Numbered from the stretch's first letter, positions 7,416 through 17,926 are shown. The stretch is 64,000 nucleotides of DNA from Pseudomonas sp. R-28-1W-6 (GCF_009799925.1 NZ_WELK01000011.1:1-64000); one strand, 5' to 3'. Translations and numbers: made by a program. Notes: generated by a model from the letters alone, not told the origin.

Positions 7416-10400
7416 CTATGCCTTGAACGCCTGCTCGCGGTTGAGGCCGAGCAACTGGCGAAAGCCAGGCAGCGCCAGCGGCTTGCTGAACAGGTAGCCC
7501 TGGTACAGGTGGCAACCCTGCAGCAGGAGGAAGTCCAGCTGTTCCTGCTGCTCGACGCCCTCGGCGATCATCTGCAGGTTAAGGCTGCGCGCCATGGCGA
7601 CGATGGCGCGGATGATCTCGGCATCGTTGGGGTCGCTGGTGGCGTCGCGCACGAACGACTGGTCGATCTTCAGCACGTCCACCGGCAGGCGCTTGAGGTA
7701 GGTCAGCGAACTGTAGCCGGTGCCGAAGTCGTCCATGGCGAAGCTGACGCCGAGCTTCTTCAGCTGGTGCATCTTGGCGATGGTGTCATCCAGGTTCTGG
7801 ATCACGATGCCTTCGGTGATCTCCAGCTTGAGCATCGGTGCCGGCAGGGCGCTGCTCTTCAGGCTGAGCTCGACCAGCTCGACGAAGTTGTGCTGGCGGA
7901 ATTGCCGCGGGCTGATGTTCACGCACAGCTGGAAGCGGGCGGGGTCGAGCAGGCCGTCGCGCAGCTGGCGGGCGCAGGCGTGGCAGGCCTCGCTGAGCAC
8001 CCAGGTGCCGGCCTCGAGGATCAGCCCGCTTTCCTCCAGGACCTGGATGAACTGGGTCGGCGACTGCGGGCCGAGGGTCGGGTGGGTCCAGCGCAGCAGG
8101 GCCTCGGCGCCGATGATGCGGTTGTTGCGAGCATCCACTTGGGGCTGGAAGTGCAGCTCGAACTCGCCGCGGGCCAGGGCCAGGCGCAGGTCGCTTTCCA
8201 GGCGCAGGCGCTCGCTGGCGGCGTCCTGCATGGCCTTGCGGAACACCTGCACGGTATTGCGCCCGGAATCCTTGGCCCGGTACAGGGCGATGTCGGCGCG
8301 CTTGAGCAGGTCGGTCGGGTTGTCGCCGTGCTCGGGCAGCAGGGCGATGCCGATGCTCGGCGTGACCTGCAGGCGATGGCCGTCCAGGTGCATGGGTTCG
8401 CCGAGCAGCTGGCGTAGTTTGTCCGCGACCTGGCGCACCTGGTGGCGGACCTGGCTGCGGCTGCCTTCCAGACCGGACAGCAGCACCACGAACTCGTCGC
8501 CGCCCAGGCGCGCGACGGTGTCTTCCTGGCGCACGCTGGCGCTCAGGCGCGCGGTCACCAGCTTGAGCACGGCATCGCCGACCGGGTGGCCGAGCGAGTC
8601 GTTGATGTGCTTGAAGTGGTCGAGGTCGAGGAACAGCAGTGCACCATGCAGGTTGTGACGCTTGAGCAGAGCGATCTGCTGGGTCAGGCGGTCCATCAGC
8701 ATGGCGCGGTTGGGCAGGTTGGTCAGCGGGTCGTGGTAGGCCAGGTGATGGATCTGCGCCTGGGCATCCTTCAGCTCGCTGATGTCGCGGGCGGTGAGCA
8801 GCAGGCAGGGGATGTCGTCGAGCTCGATGGGCTCCACCGAGACCTCGACCAGGCGGACGTGGCCGTCGCGGTGCTGGCCGTGCATTTCCAAGTGATAGGC
8901 GCGGCCTTCGCGCTTGATCGTCTCGACCATCATGACCCGCTCCTGCGGGTCGGCCCAGACGCTCAGTTCCGTGGCGCTGCGGCCGATGACCTCGTCGGCC
9001 CGGTAGCCGGTCAGGCGGCAGAAGCCCTCGTTGACCTCGATATAGCGCCCGCTGTCGCGCTCGGTGATGGTGATGGCGTCCGGGCTGGAGTGGAAGGCCT
9101 TGGCGAACTTCTCCTGGCTGGCCTTGAGCGCGGCCTCGCTCTTCTGCCATTCGCTGATGTCGCGAAAGGTGGTGGTGATGCACAGCTGGCGCTCGACGCG
9201 GATGAAGCGGCTGGACAGCACGCAGGTCAGCTCGCGGCCGTCCCTGGTGTGGAAGCGCGCCACCTCGTTGTTCAGGCCCTGGTCGCGGGTCAGCTGGCGG
9301 AACAGCTCCTGGCGCCGCCCCGGGTCGACCCAGAACTTCAGTTCCGCGGCGTTCTGCCCGACGATTTGTGCCGGCTGCCAGCCGAAGGTCTGGCTGAAGC
9401 TGGGGTTGATCTCGATGAACACGCCGTCGCGGATGCGCGAGACGCAGATCGGCTCCGGGCTGCTCTGGAACAGGGTGGCGAACTTCTCCTCGGAGGCGGC
9501 CAGGCGCTGTTCGCGCTGCACCCGCTCGCTGATGTCGATGAGGATGCCGGCCATGCGCAGGGGCTGGTCCTGGGCGTCGCGGTAGAGCTTGGCGGTGCTT
9601 TCCAGGTAGTGCAGCTCGCCGTTGGCGAAGCGCGTGCGGTAGGTCACCTGGTAGTCGGTGCGGGTGCCGTCGAGCAGTTCCAGGTAGGCCTGGCGCATGC
9701 GGTGGCGGTCCTGCAGGGGCACGTGGCTGAAGAACGCGGTGAAGTCGCCGTGGTAGGGCGTGTCGGTCAGCCCGTGCAGGGCCGCGGCCCGCGCCGAACC
9801 GTACAGGGTGTCGCTGGGGATGTGCCATTCCCAGGTGCCCAAGCTGGCGGACTCGAGGGCCAGGGTCAGGCGCTCCTGGCTGTCGCGCAGTGCCTGCTCT
9901 TGGGCGCGCTCGTGGCTGATGTCGCGCACGGTGAGGACCAGGCACGGCTTGCCGTCCAGTTCGATCTCGCCGCCGAAGATCAGGTTGAGGCTGGGCTGGC
10001 CGTGGCGGTCGAGCAGTTCGACTTCCAGGTTCTGGCAGCTGCCGTCGTGCTGCAGGGCGTCGATCAGGCGCTGGCGATCACCGGGGCTTTTCCAGATGCC
10101 CAGTTGCAGCGAGCTGCGGCCGATGGCTTCGGCCTTGCTCCAGCCGAAGCGCTGCTCGAAGGCCGGGTTGACTTCGACGAAGGTGCCGCTGGCCTTGTCG
10201 GTGATGACGATGGCGTCCGGGGTCTGGCGGAAGGCCTTGGCGAACTTTTCCTCGCTGGCGCGCAGGGCGGCGGCGGCCTGCTTGTCCTCGGTGGTGTCGA
10301 GGAAGGTGCTGAGCAGGTAGGCCTGGTTGTCGATCTCGATGTACTGGCTGTTCAGTACGCCATGCAGTTGCCGGCCATCGCGGCTGTTCAGGCGCACGTG

Positions 10401-11159
10401 CTGGATCACCGGCCCCTGGCTGTGCAAGGCCTTGGCGTGCAGCTCGTCGCGCTGGCGCAGGTCGCTCCACAGGTTGAGTTCGAGGGTGGTGCGGCCGACG
10501 ATCTCGCTGGCGTTCCAGCCGAACAGCCTCTCGAAGTGCGGGTTGGCCTCGACGATCCGGCTGTCCTCGGCGCGGGTCAGCAGGAGCACGTCGGGAATCA
10601 TGTGGAACAGGATGGCAAAGCGCTGTTCCGACTGGCTCAGGGCGACCGAGCGTTCCTGCTGTTCGGTGATGTCGCGGATCACCCCGAATACCCGCTTGCT
10701 GCCGTCGCTGTCGAGCTGCTGGCGGCCGCTGATCTCCAGCCAGTGCAGGCTGCCGTCGGGCCAGCGGATGCGATGGCGCAGCGGCTCGGCGGCAGGCGTG
10801 CCGGCGAGCACCTGATGGAACAGCTGCAGCACGCCGGGGCGGTCTTCTTCCGGGATCAGTTCGATGTAGTCGACGCGCTGGCGCAGGGGGTGGCTGGGGT
10901 TGATGCCGAACAGCGCCTGGGCCCCGCGCGACCAGCTGACCTGCCCGCTGGCGGTGTCCCAGTACCAGGCGCCGAGATGCGCGCCATTGAGGGCGGCGAG
11001 CAGGCGCGGTGCGTCTTGCCAGGTCTTCTCGACTTCGACGGGGTCCAGCGCCGGGATGAACGGCAGGGGGGGCGTTGGCTTGGGCAGTTTGGGCATGGCG
11101 GGCTCGTTTGGCGCATGCGTGCCGCCGTCACCGTCAGGCAACTGGCGTGGCTGATGCAT
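7416..11159 (-). CDS. Six-PAS GGDEF-EAL cyclic-di-GMP protein
   Basis: A 1247-residue soluble protein with no membrane segment. Six PAS/PAC repeats (about 40-795), each ending in a DIS/DIT-like PAC segment, precede a GGDEF domain (about 800-965) and an EAL domain (about 985-1235). The GGDEF motif is intact at about 886, and RQED five residues before it is a canonical inhibitory I-site. EAL is intact at about 1018, with DDFGTGYSS near 1140. Both cyclase and phosphodiesterase activities are therefore possible. PAS domains 3, 5 and 6 share the ASxEKFAKAF/ATLF linker, suggesting internal duplication. Start is uncertain: ATG 11159 is used, and ATG 11096 would remove 21 residues. Neither has a strong Shine-Dalgarno. 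Confidence 0.9.
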   Translation of the reverse strand: MHQPRQLPDGDGGTHAPNEPAMPKLPKPTPPLPFIPALDPVEVEKTWQDAPRLLAALNGAHLGAWYWDTASGQVSWSRGAQALFGINPSHPLRQRVDYIELIPEEDRPGVLQLFHQVLAGTPAAEPLRHRIRWPDGSLHWLEISGRQQLDSDGSKRVFGVIRDITEQQERSVALSQSEQRFAILFHMIPDVLLLTRAEDSRIVEANPHFERLFGWNASEIVGRTTLELNLWSDLRQRDELHAKALHSQGPVIQHVRLNSRDGRQLHGVLNSQYIEIDNQAYLLSTFLDTTEDKQAAAALRASEEKFAKAFRQTPDAIVITDKASGTFVEVNPAFEQRFGWSKAEAIGRSSLQLGIWKSPGDRQRLIDALQHDGSCQNLEVELLDRHGQPSLNLIFGGEIELDGKPCLVLTVRDISHERAQEQALRDSQERLTLALESASLGTWEWHIPSDTLYGSARAAALHGLTDTPYHGDFTAFFSHVPLQDRHRMRQAYLELLDGTRTDYQVTYRTRFANGELHYLESTAKLYRDAQDQPLRMAGILIDISERVQREQRLAASEEKFATLFQSSPEPICVSRIRDGVFIEINPSFSQTFGWQPAQIVGQNAAELKFWVDPGRRQELFRQLTRDQGLNNEVARFHTRDGRELTCVLSSRFIRVERQLCITTTFRDISEWQKSEAALKASQEKFAKAFHSSPDAITITERDSGRYIEVNEGFCRLTGYRADEVIGRSATELSVWADPQERVMMVETIKREGRAYHLEMHGQHRDGHVRLVEVSVEPIELDDIPCLLLTARDISELKDAQAQIHHLAYHDPLTNLPNRAMLMDRLTQQIALLKRHNLHGALLFLDLDHFKHINDSLGHPVGDAVLKLVTARLSASVRQEDTVARLGGDEFVVLLSGLEGSRSQVRHQVRQVADKLRQLLGEPMHLDGHRLQVTPSIGIALLPEHGDNPTDLLKRADIALYRAKDSGRNTVQVFRKAMQDAASERLRLESDLRLALARGEFELHFQPQVDARNNRIIGAEALLRWTHPTLGPQSPTQFIQVLEESGLILEAGTWVLSEACHACARQLRDGLLDPARFQLCVNISPRQFRQHNFVELVELSLKSSALPAPMLKLEITEGIVIQNLDDTIAKMHQLKKLGVSFAMDDFGTGYSSLTYLKRLPVDVLKIDQSFVRDATSDPNDAEIIRAIVAMARSLNLQMIAEGVEQQEQLDFLLLQGCHLYQGYLFSKPLALPGFRQLLGLNREQAFKA

Positions 11160-11268
11160 GCGAGGGGCCTTTCTTATCGTTATGGGCCCACGTTAGCCCC
11201 ACTCCAGGCCTCTAGGCAAGGCCTGTGCGGCGCTGCCGGAGCGCGTCTGTGACGGGGTTGCCGCGCCG

Positions 11269-12168
11269 CTAGTGGGGCAGGGCCGCGCCGGGCTGGGTGC
11301 GCTGTTCGTCGAGCAGGCTCATGAAGGCCTTGGCCGCATTCGACAGGGTGCGCTCGGTATGCAGGATGTAGCCGAGCTGGCGGCTCAGCTGGATGCCGGG
11401 CAGCGGCAGACGGGTGACCTGCTCGTCGAGCATGGTGCGCGGCAGCACGCTCCAGGCCAGGCCGATGGAGACCATCATCTTGATGGTTTCCAGGTAGTTG
11501 GTGCTCATGCCGATGTTCGGCGTCAGCCCTTCGGCCTCGAACAGGCGGCGCACGATATGGTGGGTGAAGGTGTTGTCGCCGGGGAACACCGCCGGATGCC
11601 GGGCCACATCGGCCAGGCGGACCGCGCCACCGTTGCGCACCAGCGGGTGCTCGGGGGCGGCGACGAAGTCCAGCGGGTCGTCCCAGACCGGCACCGCGCG
11701 CACCGGCTCGCGGGTTTCCGGGGCCAGGGTGATCACCGCCAGCTCGGCGCGGCCGTGGAGGATCTCCTCGTAGGCCACTTCCGAGTCGAGGAACTGGATG
11801 TCCAGCGCCACCTGCGGGTGGGCGCGGGTGAAGGCGCGCAGCAGCGGCGGCAGGCGGTGCAGGCCGATGTGGTGGCTGGTGGCCAAGGTCAGGCGGCCGG
11901 TGACTTCGCCATTCAGGTTGGTCAGCGCGCGGCGGGTGTCGTCCAGCACGTTGAGGATCTGGTAGGCGCGCGGCAGCAGGGCGCGGCCGGCTTCGGTGAG
12001 GCTAACTTCGCGGCCCAGGCGGTCGAACAGGCGCACCTTGAGCTGCTGCTCCAGGCCGGCGATGCGCTTGCTCACCGCCGGCTGGGTCAGGTGCAGGCGT
12101 TCGGCGGCCTCGGAAAAACTGCCGGCTTCGGCAATGGCGAGAAAGGCGTTGAGGTTGGCGAGGTCCAT
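11269..12168 (-). CDS. LysR-family regulator divergent from leuC
   Basis: A 299-residue regulator. An N-terminal winged helix-turn-helix (FLAIAEAGSFSEAAERLHLTQPAVSKRIAGLE, about 9-40) is followed by a periplasmic-binding-like effector domain. ATG 12168 begins MDLANLNAF, the usual LysR N-terminus. Longer in-frame extensions upstream would run into the shared intergenic region. It is transcribed away from leuC, and a perfect T-N11-A LysR box lies between the two. It is likely to control the leucine operon and itself; the effector (2-isopropylmalate in analogous LeuO/IlvY-like systems) is only a guess. Confidence 0.9.
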   Translation of the reverse strand: MDLANLNAFLAIAEAGSFSEAAERLHLTQPAVSKRIAGLEQQLKVRLFDRLGREVSLTEAGRALLPRAYQILNVLDDTRRALTNLNGEVTGRLTLATSHHIGLHRLPPLLRAFTRAHPQVALDIQFLDSEVAYEEILHGRAELAVITLAPETREPVRAVPVWDDPLDFVAAPEHPLVRNGGAVRLADVARHPAVFPGDNTFTHHIVRRLFEAEGLTPNIGMSTNYLETIKMMVSIGLAWSVLPRTMLDEQVTRLPLPGIQLSRQLGYILHTERTLSNAAKAFMSLLDEQRTQPGAALPH

Positions 12169-12248
12169 GCTGTAGCTCCGTGCCGCGGATGGCGAGTGAG
12201 GGGCGGCGCGGTGGCGCGCGGCATATGGCAGCCCACTTATAGCGCAGC

Positions 12249-12267
12249 GCATTCCGACAAGGAATGC
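12249..12267. promoter_or_regulatory. LysR-type operator between the LysR gene and leuC
   Basis: GCATTCC-N5-GGAATGC is a perfect 7-bp-arm palindrome containing the LysR signature T-N11-A (T12252, A12264). It lies 81 bp from the regulator start and 113 bp from leuC. A candidate leuC promoter TTGGAG-N18-TAGGAT lies downstream, near 12287-12316. Confidence 0.65.
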
Positions 12268-12379
12268 TTTGGATAAAAATTATGAATTGGAGTTATTCGT
12301 TGCCAGCCCCTAGGATCGCCACATGGGTAGAAGGGCCATAGACCCTGCGCCCCCTAAACCGCTGATGAGGATTGCTCCG

Positions 12380-13807
12380 ATGGCCGGCAAAACGCTGTAC
12401 GACAAGCTCTGGGACATGCATGAGGTGAAGCGCCGCGACGATGGTTCGTCGCTGATCTACATCGACCGGCAGATCCTTCACGAAGTGACCTCGCCGCAGG
12501 CCTTCGAAGGGCTGCGTCTGGCCGGGCGTAAGCCCTGGCGAGTGGACGCCAACATCGCCACCCCGGACCACAACGTGCCGACCACCAAGGCCGAGCGTCA
12601 GGGCGGCCTGGAAGCCATCGCCGACGAAGTGTCACGCATCCAGGTGCAGACCCTCGACGAGAACTGCGACGACTTCGGCATCCTCGAATTCAAGATGAAC
12701 GACAGCCGCCAGGGCATCGTTCACGTGGTCGGCCCGGAGCAGGGCGCCACCCTGCCGGGCATGACCGTGGTCTGCGGCGACTCGCACACCTCCACCCACG
12801 GCGCCTTCGGCGCCCTGGCCCACGGCATCGGGACTTCCGAGGTCGAGCATGTGCTGGCCACCCAGTGCCTGGTCGCCAAGAAGATGAAGAACATGCAGGT
12901 GCGCGTCGAGGGCCAGCTGCCCGCCGGCGTCACCGCCAAGGACATCGTCCTCGCGGTGATCGGCAAGATCGGCACCGCCGGCGGCAACGGCCATGCCCTG
13001 GAATTCGCCGGCAGCGCGATTCGCGAGCTGTCCCTGGAAGGGCGCATGACCATCTGCAACATGTCCATCGAGGCCGGCGCCCGCGTCGGCCTGGTGGCGG
13101 TGGACGAGAAGACCGTCGAGTACGTCAAGGGCCGTCCGTTCGCGCCGAAAGGCAGCGACTGGGACAAGGCCGTGGCTGCCTGGGCCGACCTGGTCTCCGA
13201 TGCCGATGCGCACTTCGACACCGTGGTCGAGCTGGACGCCGCCGAGATCAAGCCGCAGGTCAGCTGGGGCACTTCGCCGGAAATGGTCCTGGCCGTCGAC
13301 CAGCGCGTGCCGGACCCGGCCGCCGAGGCCGACCCGGTCAAGCGCGACTCGATCGTGCGTGCCCTGAAATACATGGGCCTGAGCGCCAACCAGGCGATCA
13401 CCGATATCCGGCTGGATCGCGTGTTCATCGGTTCCTGCACCAACTCGCGGATCGAAGACCTGCGCGCCGCCGCCGAGGTGGCCAAGGGCCGCAAGGTCGC
13501 CGGCAGCGTCAAGCAGGCGCTGGTGGTGCCGGGCTCCGGCCTGGTCAAGGCGCAGGCCGAGGCCGAAGGGCTGGACAAGATCTTCATCGAGGCCGGTTTC
13601 GAATGGCGTGAACCGGGCTGCTCCATGTGCCTGGCGATGAACCCGGACAAGCTGGGCAGTGGCGAGCATTGCGCCTCCACCTCCAACCGCAACTTCGAAG
13701 GCCGCCAGGGCGCCGGCGGGCGCACCCACCTGGTCAGCCCGGCCATGGCCGCCGCCGCCGCGGTGACCGGCCATTTCATCGATGTACGCGAACTGATGCA
13801 GGCCTGA
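12380..13807 (+). CDS. leuC: 3-isopropylmalate dehydratase, large subunit
   Basis: A 475-residue aconitase-family subunit that isomerises 2- to 3-isopropylmalate in leucine synthesis. The 4Fe-4S ligands are visible: IGSCTNSRIEDL (Cys near 353) and the CSMC pair near 414-417. Substrate-side motifs VVCGDSHTSTHGAFG and CASTSNRNFEGRQG are present. ATG 12380 (MAGKTLYDKLW) matches the family N-terminus; an ATG at 12365 would add five residues. The small subunit follows 11 bp later. Confidence 0.96.
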   Translation: MAGKTLYDKLWDMHEVKRRDDGSSLIYIDRQILHEVTSPQAFEGLRLAGRKPWRVDANIATPDHNVPTTKAERQGGLEAIADEVSRIQVQTLDENCDDFGILEFKMNDSRQGIVHVVGPEQGATLPGMTVVCGDSHTSTHGAFGALAHGIGTSEVEHVLATQCLVAKKMKNMQVRVEGQLPAGVTAKDIVLAVIGKIGTAGGNGHALEFAGSAIRELSLEGRMTICNMSIEAGARVGLVAVDEKTVEYVKGRPFAPKGSDWDKAVAAWADLVSDADAHFDTVVELDAAEIKPQVSWGTSPEMVLAVDQRVPDPAAEADPVKRDSIVRALKYMGLSANQAITDIRLDRVFIGSCTNSRIEDLRAAAEVAKGRKVAGSVKQALVVPGSGLVKAQAEAEGLDKIFIEAGFEWREPGCSMCLAMNPDKLGSGEHCASTSNRNFEGRQGAGGRTHLVSPAMAAAAAVTGHFIDVRELMQA

Positions 13808-13818
13808 GGAGACCGACC

Positions 13819-14466
13819 ATGAAAGCCTTTACCCAACACACCGGTCTCGTCGTGCCGCTCGATCGCGCCAACGTCGACACCGACCAGATCATCCCCAAGC
13901 AGTTCTTGAAGTCGATCAAGCGCAGCGGCTTCGGCCCCAACCTGTTCGACGAGTGGCGCTACCTGGATGTCGGCCAGCCGAACCAGGACAGCTCGGGCCG
14001 TCCGCTCAATAAGGACTTTGTGCTGAATTTCCCGCGCTACCAGGGTGCCAGCGTGCTGTTGGCGCGCGAGAACTTCGGCTGCGGCTCGAGCCGCGAGCAC
14101 GCGCCCTGGGCGCTGGAAGAGTACGGCTTCCGCACCATCATCGCGCCGAGCTTTGCCGACATCTTCTTCAACAACAGCTTCAAGAACGGCCTGCTGCCGA
14201 TCATCCTCAAGGAGGATGAGGTCGATGCGCTGTTCCAGCAGGCCGAGGCCACCGAGGGCTACCAGCTGACCGTCGACCTGGCGGCGCAGACCGTGACCCG
14301 CCCGGATGGCGTGCAGTACGGGTTCGAGGTCGATGCCTTCCGCAAGCATTGCCTGCTCAACGGCCTGGACGACATCGGTCTGACCCTGCAGGACAGTGAT
14401 GCGATCAAGGCCTTCGAAGCCAAACACCAGCAGAGCAGCCCCTGGCTGTTCGGCGCGATCAAGTAA
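13819..14466 (+). CDS. leuD: 3-isopropylmalate dehydratase, small subunit
   Basis: A 215-residue swivelling-domain subunit that pairs with LeuC. Motifs VDTDQIIPKQFLK (about 19-31) and the ENFGCGSSREHAPWAL substrate loop (near 84-99) are complete. A GAGGAGA-like Shine-Dalgarno overlaps the end of the leuC intergenic gap. leuB follows 40 bp downstream, so leuC-leuD-leuB read as one operon. Confidence 0.96.
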   Translation: MKAFTQHTGLVVPLDRANVDTDQIIPKQFLKSIKRSGFGPNLFDEWRYLDVGQPNQDSSGRPLNKDFVLNFPRYQGASVLLARENFGCGSSREHAPWALEEYGFRTIIAPSFADIFFNNSFKNGLLPIILKEDEVDALFQQAEATEGYQLTVDLAAQTVTRPDGVQYGFEVDAFRKHCLLNGLDDIGLTLQDSDAIKAFEAKHQQSSPWLFGAIK

Positions 14467-14506
14467 GCCGGGCGCCCGGCGCACCCCACGACGAATTGAG
14501 GACACG

Positions 14507-15589
<1,083 letters not shown>

Positions 15590-15643
15590 TCTTTCAGCCC
15601 CTCCGGGACTGCCCGGCGGGTTGTATATAAAGGTGTAGTCGTT

Positions 15644-16756
15644 ATGAAACGTGTAGGTCTGATCGGTTGGCGCGGTATGGTCGGTTCCGTGCTCATGCAG
15701 CGCATGCTGGAAGAGCGTGACTTCGACCTGATCGAGCCGGTGTTCTTCACCACCTCCAATGTCGGCGGCCAGGGCCCGGCCGTGGGCAAGGACATTGCCC
15801 CGCTGAAGGATGCCTACAGCATCGACGAGCTGAAAAGCCTCGACGTGATCCTCACCTGCCAGGGTGGCGACTACACCAGCGAAGTCTTCCCCAAGCTGCG
15901 CGAAGCCGGCTGGCAGGGTTACTGGATCGACGCGGCCTCCAGCCTGCGCATGGCCGATGACGCGGTGATCGTGCTGGACCCGGTGAACCGCAAGGTCATC
16001 GACCAGTCGCTGGATGCCGGCACCAAGAACTACATCGGCGGCAACTGCACCGTCAGCCTGATGCTGATGGCCCTGGGCGGCCTGTACGAAGCCGGCCTGG
16101 TCGAGTGGATGAGCGCCATGACCTACCAGGCGGCGTCCGGCGCCGGGGCGCAGAACATGCGCGAGCTGATCAAGCAGATGGGTGCGATCAACGCCTCGGT
16201 GGCCGATGACCTGGCCAATCCGGCCAGCGCCATCCTCGACATCGACCGCAAGGTTGCCGAGGCCATGCGTGGCGAAGGCTTCCCCAGCGACCAGTTCGGC
16301 GTGCCGCTGGCCGGCAGCCTGATCCCCTACATCGACAAGGAACTGCCGAACGGGCAGAGCCGCGAAGAGTGGAAGGGCCAGGCCGAGACCAACAAGATCC
16401 TCGGGCGCAACAAGAGCCCGATCCCGGTCGACGGCCTGTGCGTGCGCATCGGCGCCATGCGCTGCCACAGCCAGGCGCTGACCATCAAGCTGAACAAGGA
16501 CGTGCCGCTGGCCGATATCGAAGGCCTGATCAGTCAGCACAACCCCTGGGTCAAGCTGGTGCCGAACCAGCGTGAGGCCAGCATGCGCGAGCTGACGCCG
16601 ACTGCCGTCACCGGCACCCTCAGCGTGCCGGTCGGACGCCTGCGCAAGCTCAACATGGGCTCGCAGTACCTCGGTGCCTTCACCGTCGGCGACCAGCTAT
16701 TGTGGGGCGCGGCCGAACCGCTGCGACGCATGCTGCGCATCCTGCTGGAGCGTTAA
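15644..16756 (+). CDS. asd: Aspartate-semialdehyde dehydrogenase
   Basis: A 370-residue NADPH enzyme that reduces aspartyl phosphate to the semialdehyde used for lysine, threonine, methionine and peptidoglycan. VGLIGWRGMVGSVLMQRM is the nucleotide-binding loop. The nucleophile is Cys135 in GGNCTVSLML, and the active-site histidine region is RIGAMRCHSQALTIKL. The length and the GWRGMVGS loop fit the Gram-negative form. AAGGTG precedes ATG 15644. A strong terminator follows. Confidence 0.96.
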   Translation: MKRVGLIGWRGMVGSVLMQRMLEERDFDLIEPVFFTTSNVGGQGPAVGKDIAPLKDAYSIDELKSLDVILTCQGGDYTSEVFPKLREAGWQGYWIDAASSLRMADDAVIVLDPVNRKVIDQSLDAGTKNYIGGNCTVSLMLMALGGLYEAGLVEWMSAMTYQAASGAGAQNMRELIKQMGAINASVADDLANPASAILDIDRKVAEAMRGEGFPSDQFGVPLAGSLIPYIDKELPNGQSREEWKGQAETNKILGRNKSPIPVDGLCVRIGAMRCHSQALTIKLNKDVPLADIEGLISQHNPWVKLVPNQREASMRELTPTAVTGTLSVPVGRLRKLNMGSQYLGAFTVGDQLLWGAAEPLRRMLRILLER

Positions 16757-16760
16757 GCAA

Positions 16761-16792
16761 CAAGGGCCGGCCAACACCGGCCCTTGTTCATT
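16761..16792 (+). terminator. Intrinsic terminator after asd
   Basis: CAAGGGCCGG (16761-16770) pairs perfectly with CCGGCCCTTG (16777-16786), followed by TTCATT. This separates asd from the usg-like gene. Confidence 0.8.
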
Positions 16793-16867
16793 GCGGGCGG
16801 CAAATTGCCTGTACGGGCGGCGCCGGTTAGAGTGCCGTCCATTCGCTTCTCTGGGTAAGGCCTGCTG

Positions 16868-17878
16868 ATGTCCAAGCTTTTCGATATCGCCGTGATCGGT
16901 GCCACCGGCACGGTCGGTGAAACCCTGGTGCAGCTGCTCGAAGAGCGCGCCTTCCCCCTGGCCAGTCTGCATCTGCTGGCCGGCAGCGCCTCGGCAGGGC
17001 AGTCGGTGCCATTCAAGGGCAAGAACCTGCGGGTGCGCGAGCTGGCCGACTTCGACTTCGCCCAGGTGCAGCTGGTGTTCTTCTGTGCGGGCGCGTCCGT
17101 CACCCAGGCCTATGCGGCGAAGGCCCTGGGCGCCGGTTGCGCGGTGATCGATCTGAGCGGCGGGCTGCCCCTGGAGCAGGCGCCGCGCCTGGTGCCGGAG
17201 GCCAATGGCGAACTGCTGGCCGGGCTCCCGGCGCCTTTTCTGCTGAGCAGTCCGCAGCCGCTGGTGGTGGCCCTGGCGCTGGTGCTGGCACCGTTGCGGG
17301 CCGCGCTGGCGCTGCAAAGGGTCAACGTGATGGCGGCCCTGGCGGTGTCCAGCCAAGGCCGCGAGGGCATTGCCGAGCTGGCCCGGCAGACCACTGAGCT
17401 GCTCAACATGCGCCCGCTGGAGCCCAAGGTGTTCGACCGGCAGATCGCCTTCAACCTGCTGGCCCAGGTCGGCGGGCTGGAGGAGGGCGGGCACGCACTG
17501 CTGGAGCGCCAGCTGGCCGAGGAGCTGAAACAGGTGCTGGCGCTGCCGGAGCTGCGCGTCGCGGCCACCTGTGTGCAGGCGCCGGTGTTCTTCGGCGATA
17601 GCCTGGCCGTTTCGCTGCAGGCCGCCGAAACCGTGGATCTTGCCCTGGCGGCCCGGCTGCTGGAGGCGCAGGAGGGCATCGAACTGGTCGAGGCCGGCGA
17701 TTATCCGAGCGTGGTCGGCGACGCCGTGGGGCAGGACGAGGTGTATGTGGGGCGTCTGCGCACGGGGCTGGATGATCCGGCCGAACTCAATTTGTGGATT
17801 GCGTCTGATAATGTGCGAAAAGGCTCCGCGCTAAATGCTGTGCAAATAGGCGAGTTATTGATAAAACACTATCTGTAA
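16868..17878 (+). CDS. USG-1-type aspartate-semialdehyde-dehydrogenase homologue, nucleophile replaced
   Basis: A 336-residue protein with the Asd fold: an N-terminal IGATGTVGETLVQLL nucleotide loop and a C-terminal semialdehyde-dehydrogenase dimerisation domain. Where Asd has its N-C-S/T nucleophile motif, this protein reads LLSSPQPLVV (Ser127-Ser128), so the catalytic cysteine appears to be missing. That would make it inactive as a dehydrogenase, as is suspected for USG-1 proteins. It follows true asd but is separated from it by a terminator. From memory, the same asd–usg–fimV order exists in P. aeruginosa. The function is unknown. Confidence 0.85.
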   Translation: MSKLFDIAVIGATGTVGETLVQLLEERAFPLASLHLLAGSASAGQSVPFKGKNLRVRELADFDFAQVQLVFFCAGASVTQAYAAKALGAGCAVIDLSGGLPLEQAPRLVPEANGELLAGLPAPFLLSSPQPLVVALALVLAPLRAALALQRVNVMAALAVSSQGREGIAELARQTTELLNMRPLEPKVFDRQIAFNLLAQVGGLEEGGHALLERQLAEELKQVLALPELRVAATCVQAPVFFGDSLAVSLQAAETVDLALAARLLEAQEGIELVEAGDYPSVVGDAVGQDEVYVGRLRTGLDDPAELNLWIASDNVRKGSALNAVQIGELLIKHYL

Positions 17879-17897
17879 AAGATACTTAGCCCCAAAT

Positions 17898-17926
17898 TTG
17901 AAGAATCTTTCTAGCTTGGCAATACT
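17898..17926 (+). promoter_or_regulatory. Candidate sigma-70 promoter of fimV
   Basis: TTGAAG (17898-17903) and AATACT (17921-17926) are 17 bp apart. A 15-bp palindrome, TCTCGAT-T-ATCGAGA, lies further down the leader (17990-18004), 28 bases before the start codon. It may be a leader hairpin or an operator. Confidence 0.45.

Noticed and set aside
8442..11252. A 936-codon open frame on the plus strand, antisense to the GGDEF-EAL gene
   Set aside because: Typical GC-rich antisense shadow. The minus-strand frame has six recognisable PAS domains plus GGDEF and EAL, while the plus-strand product has no family character.
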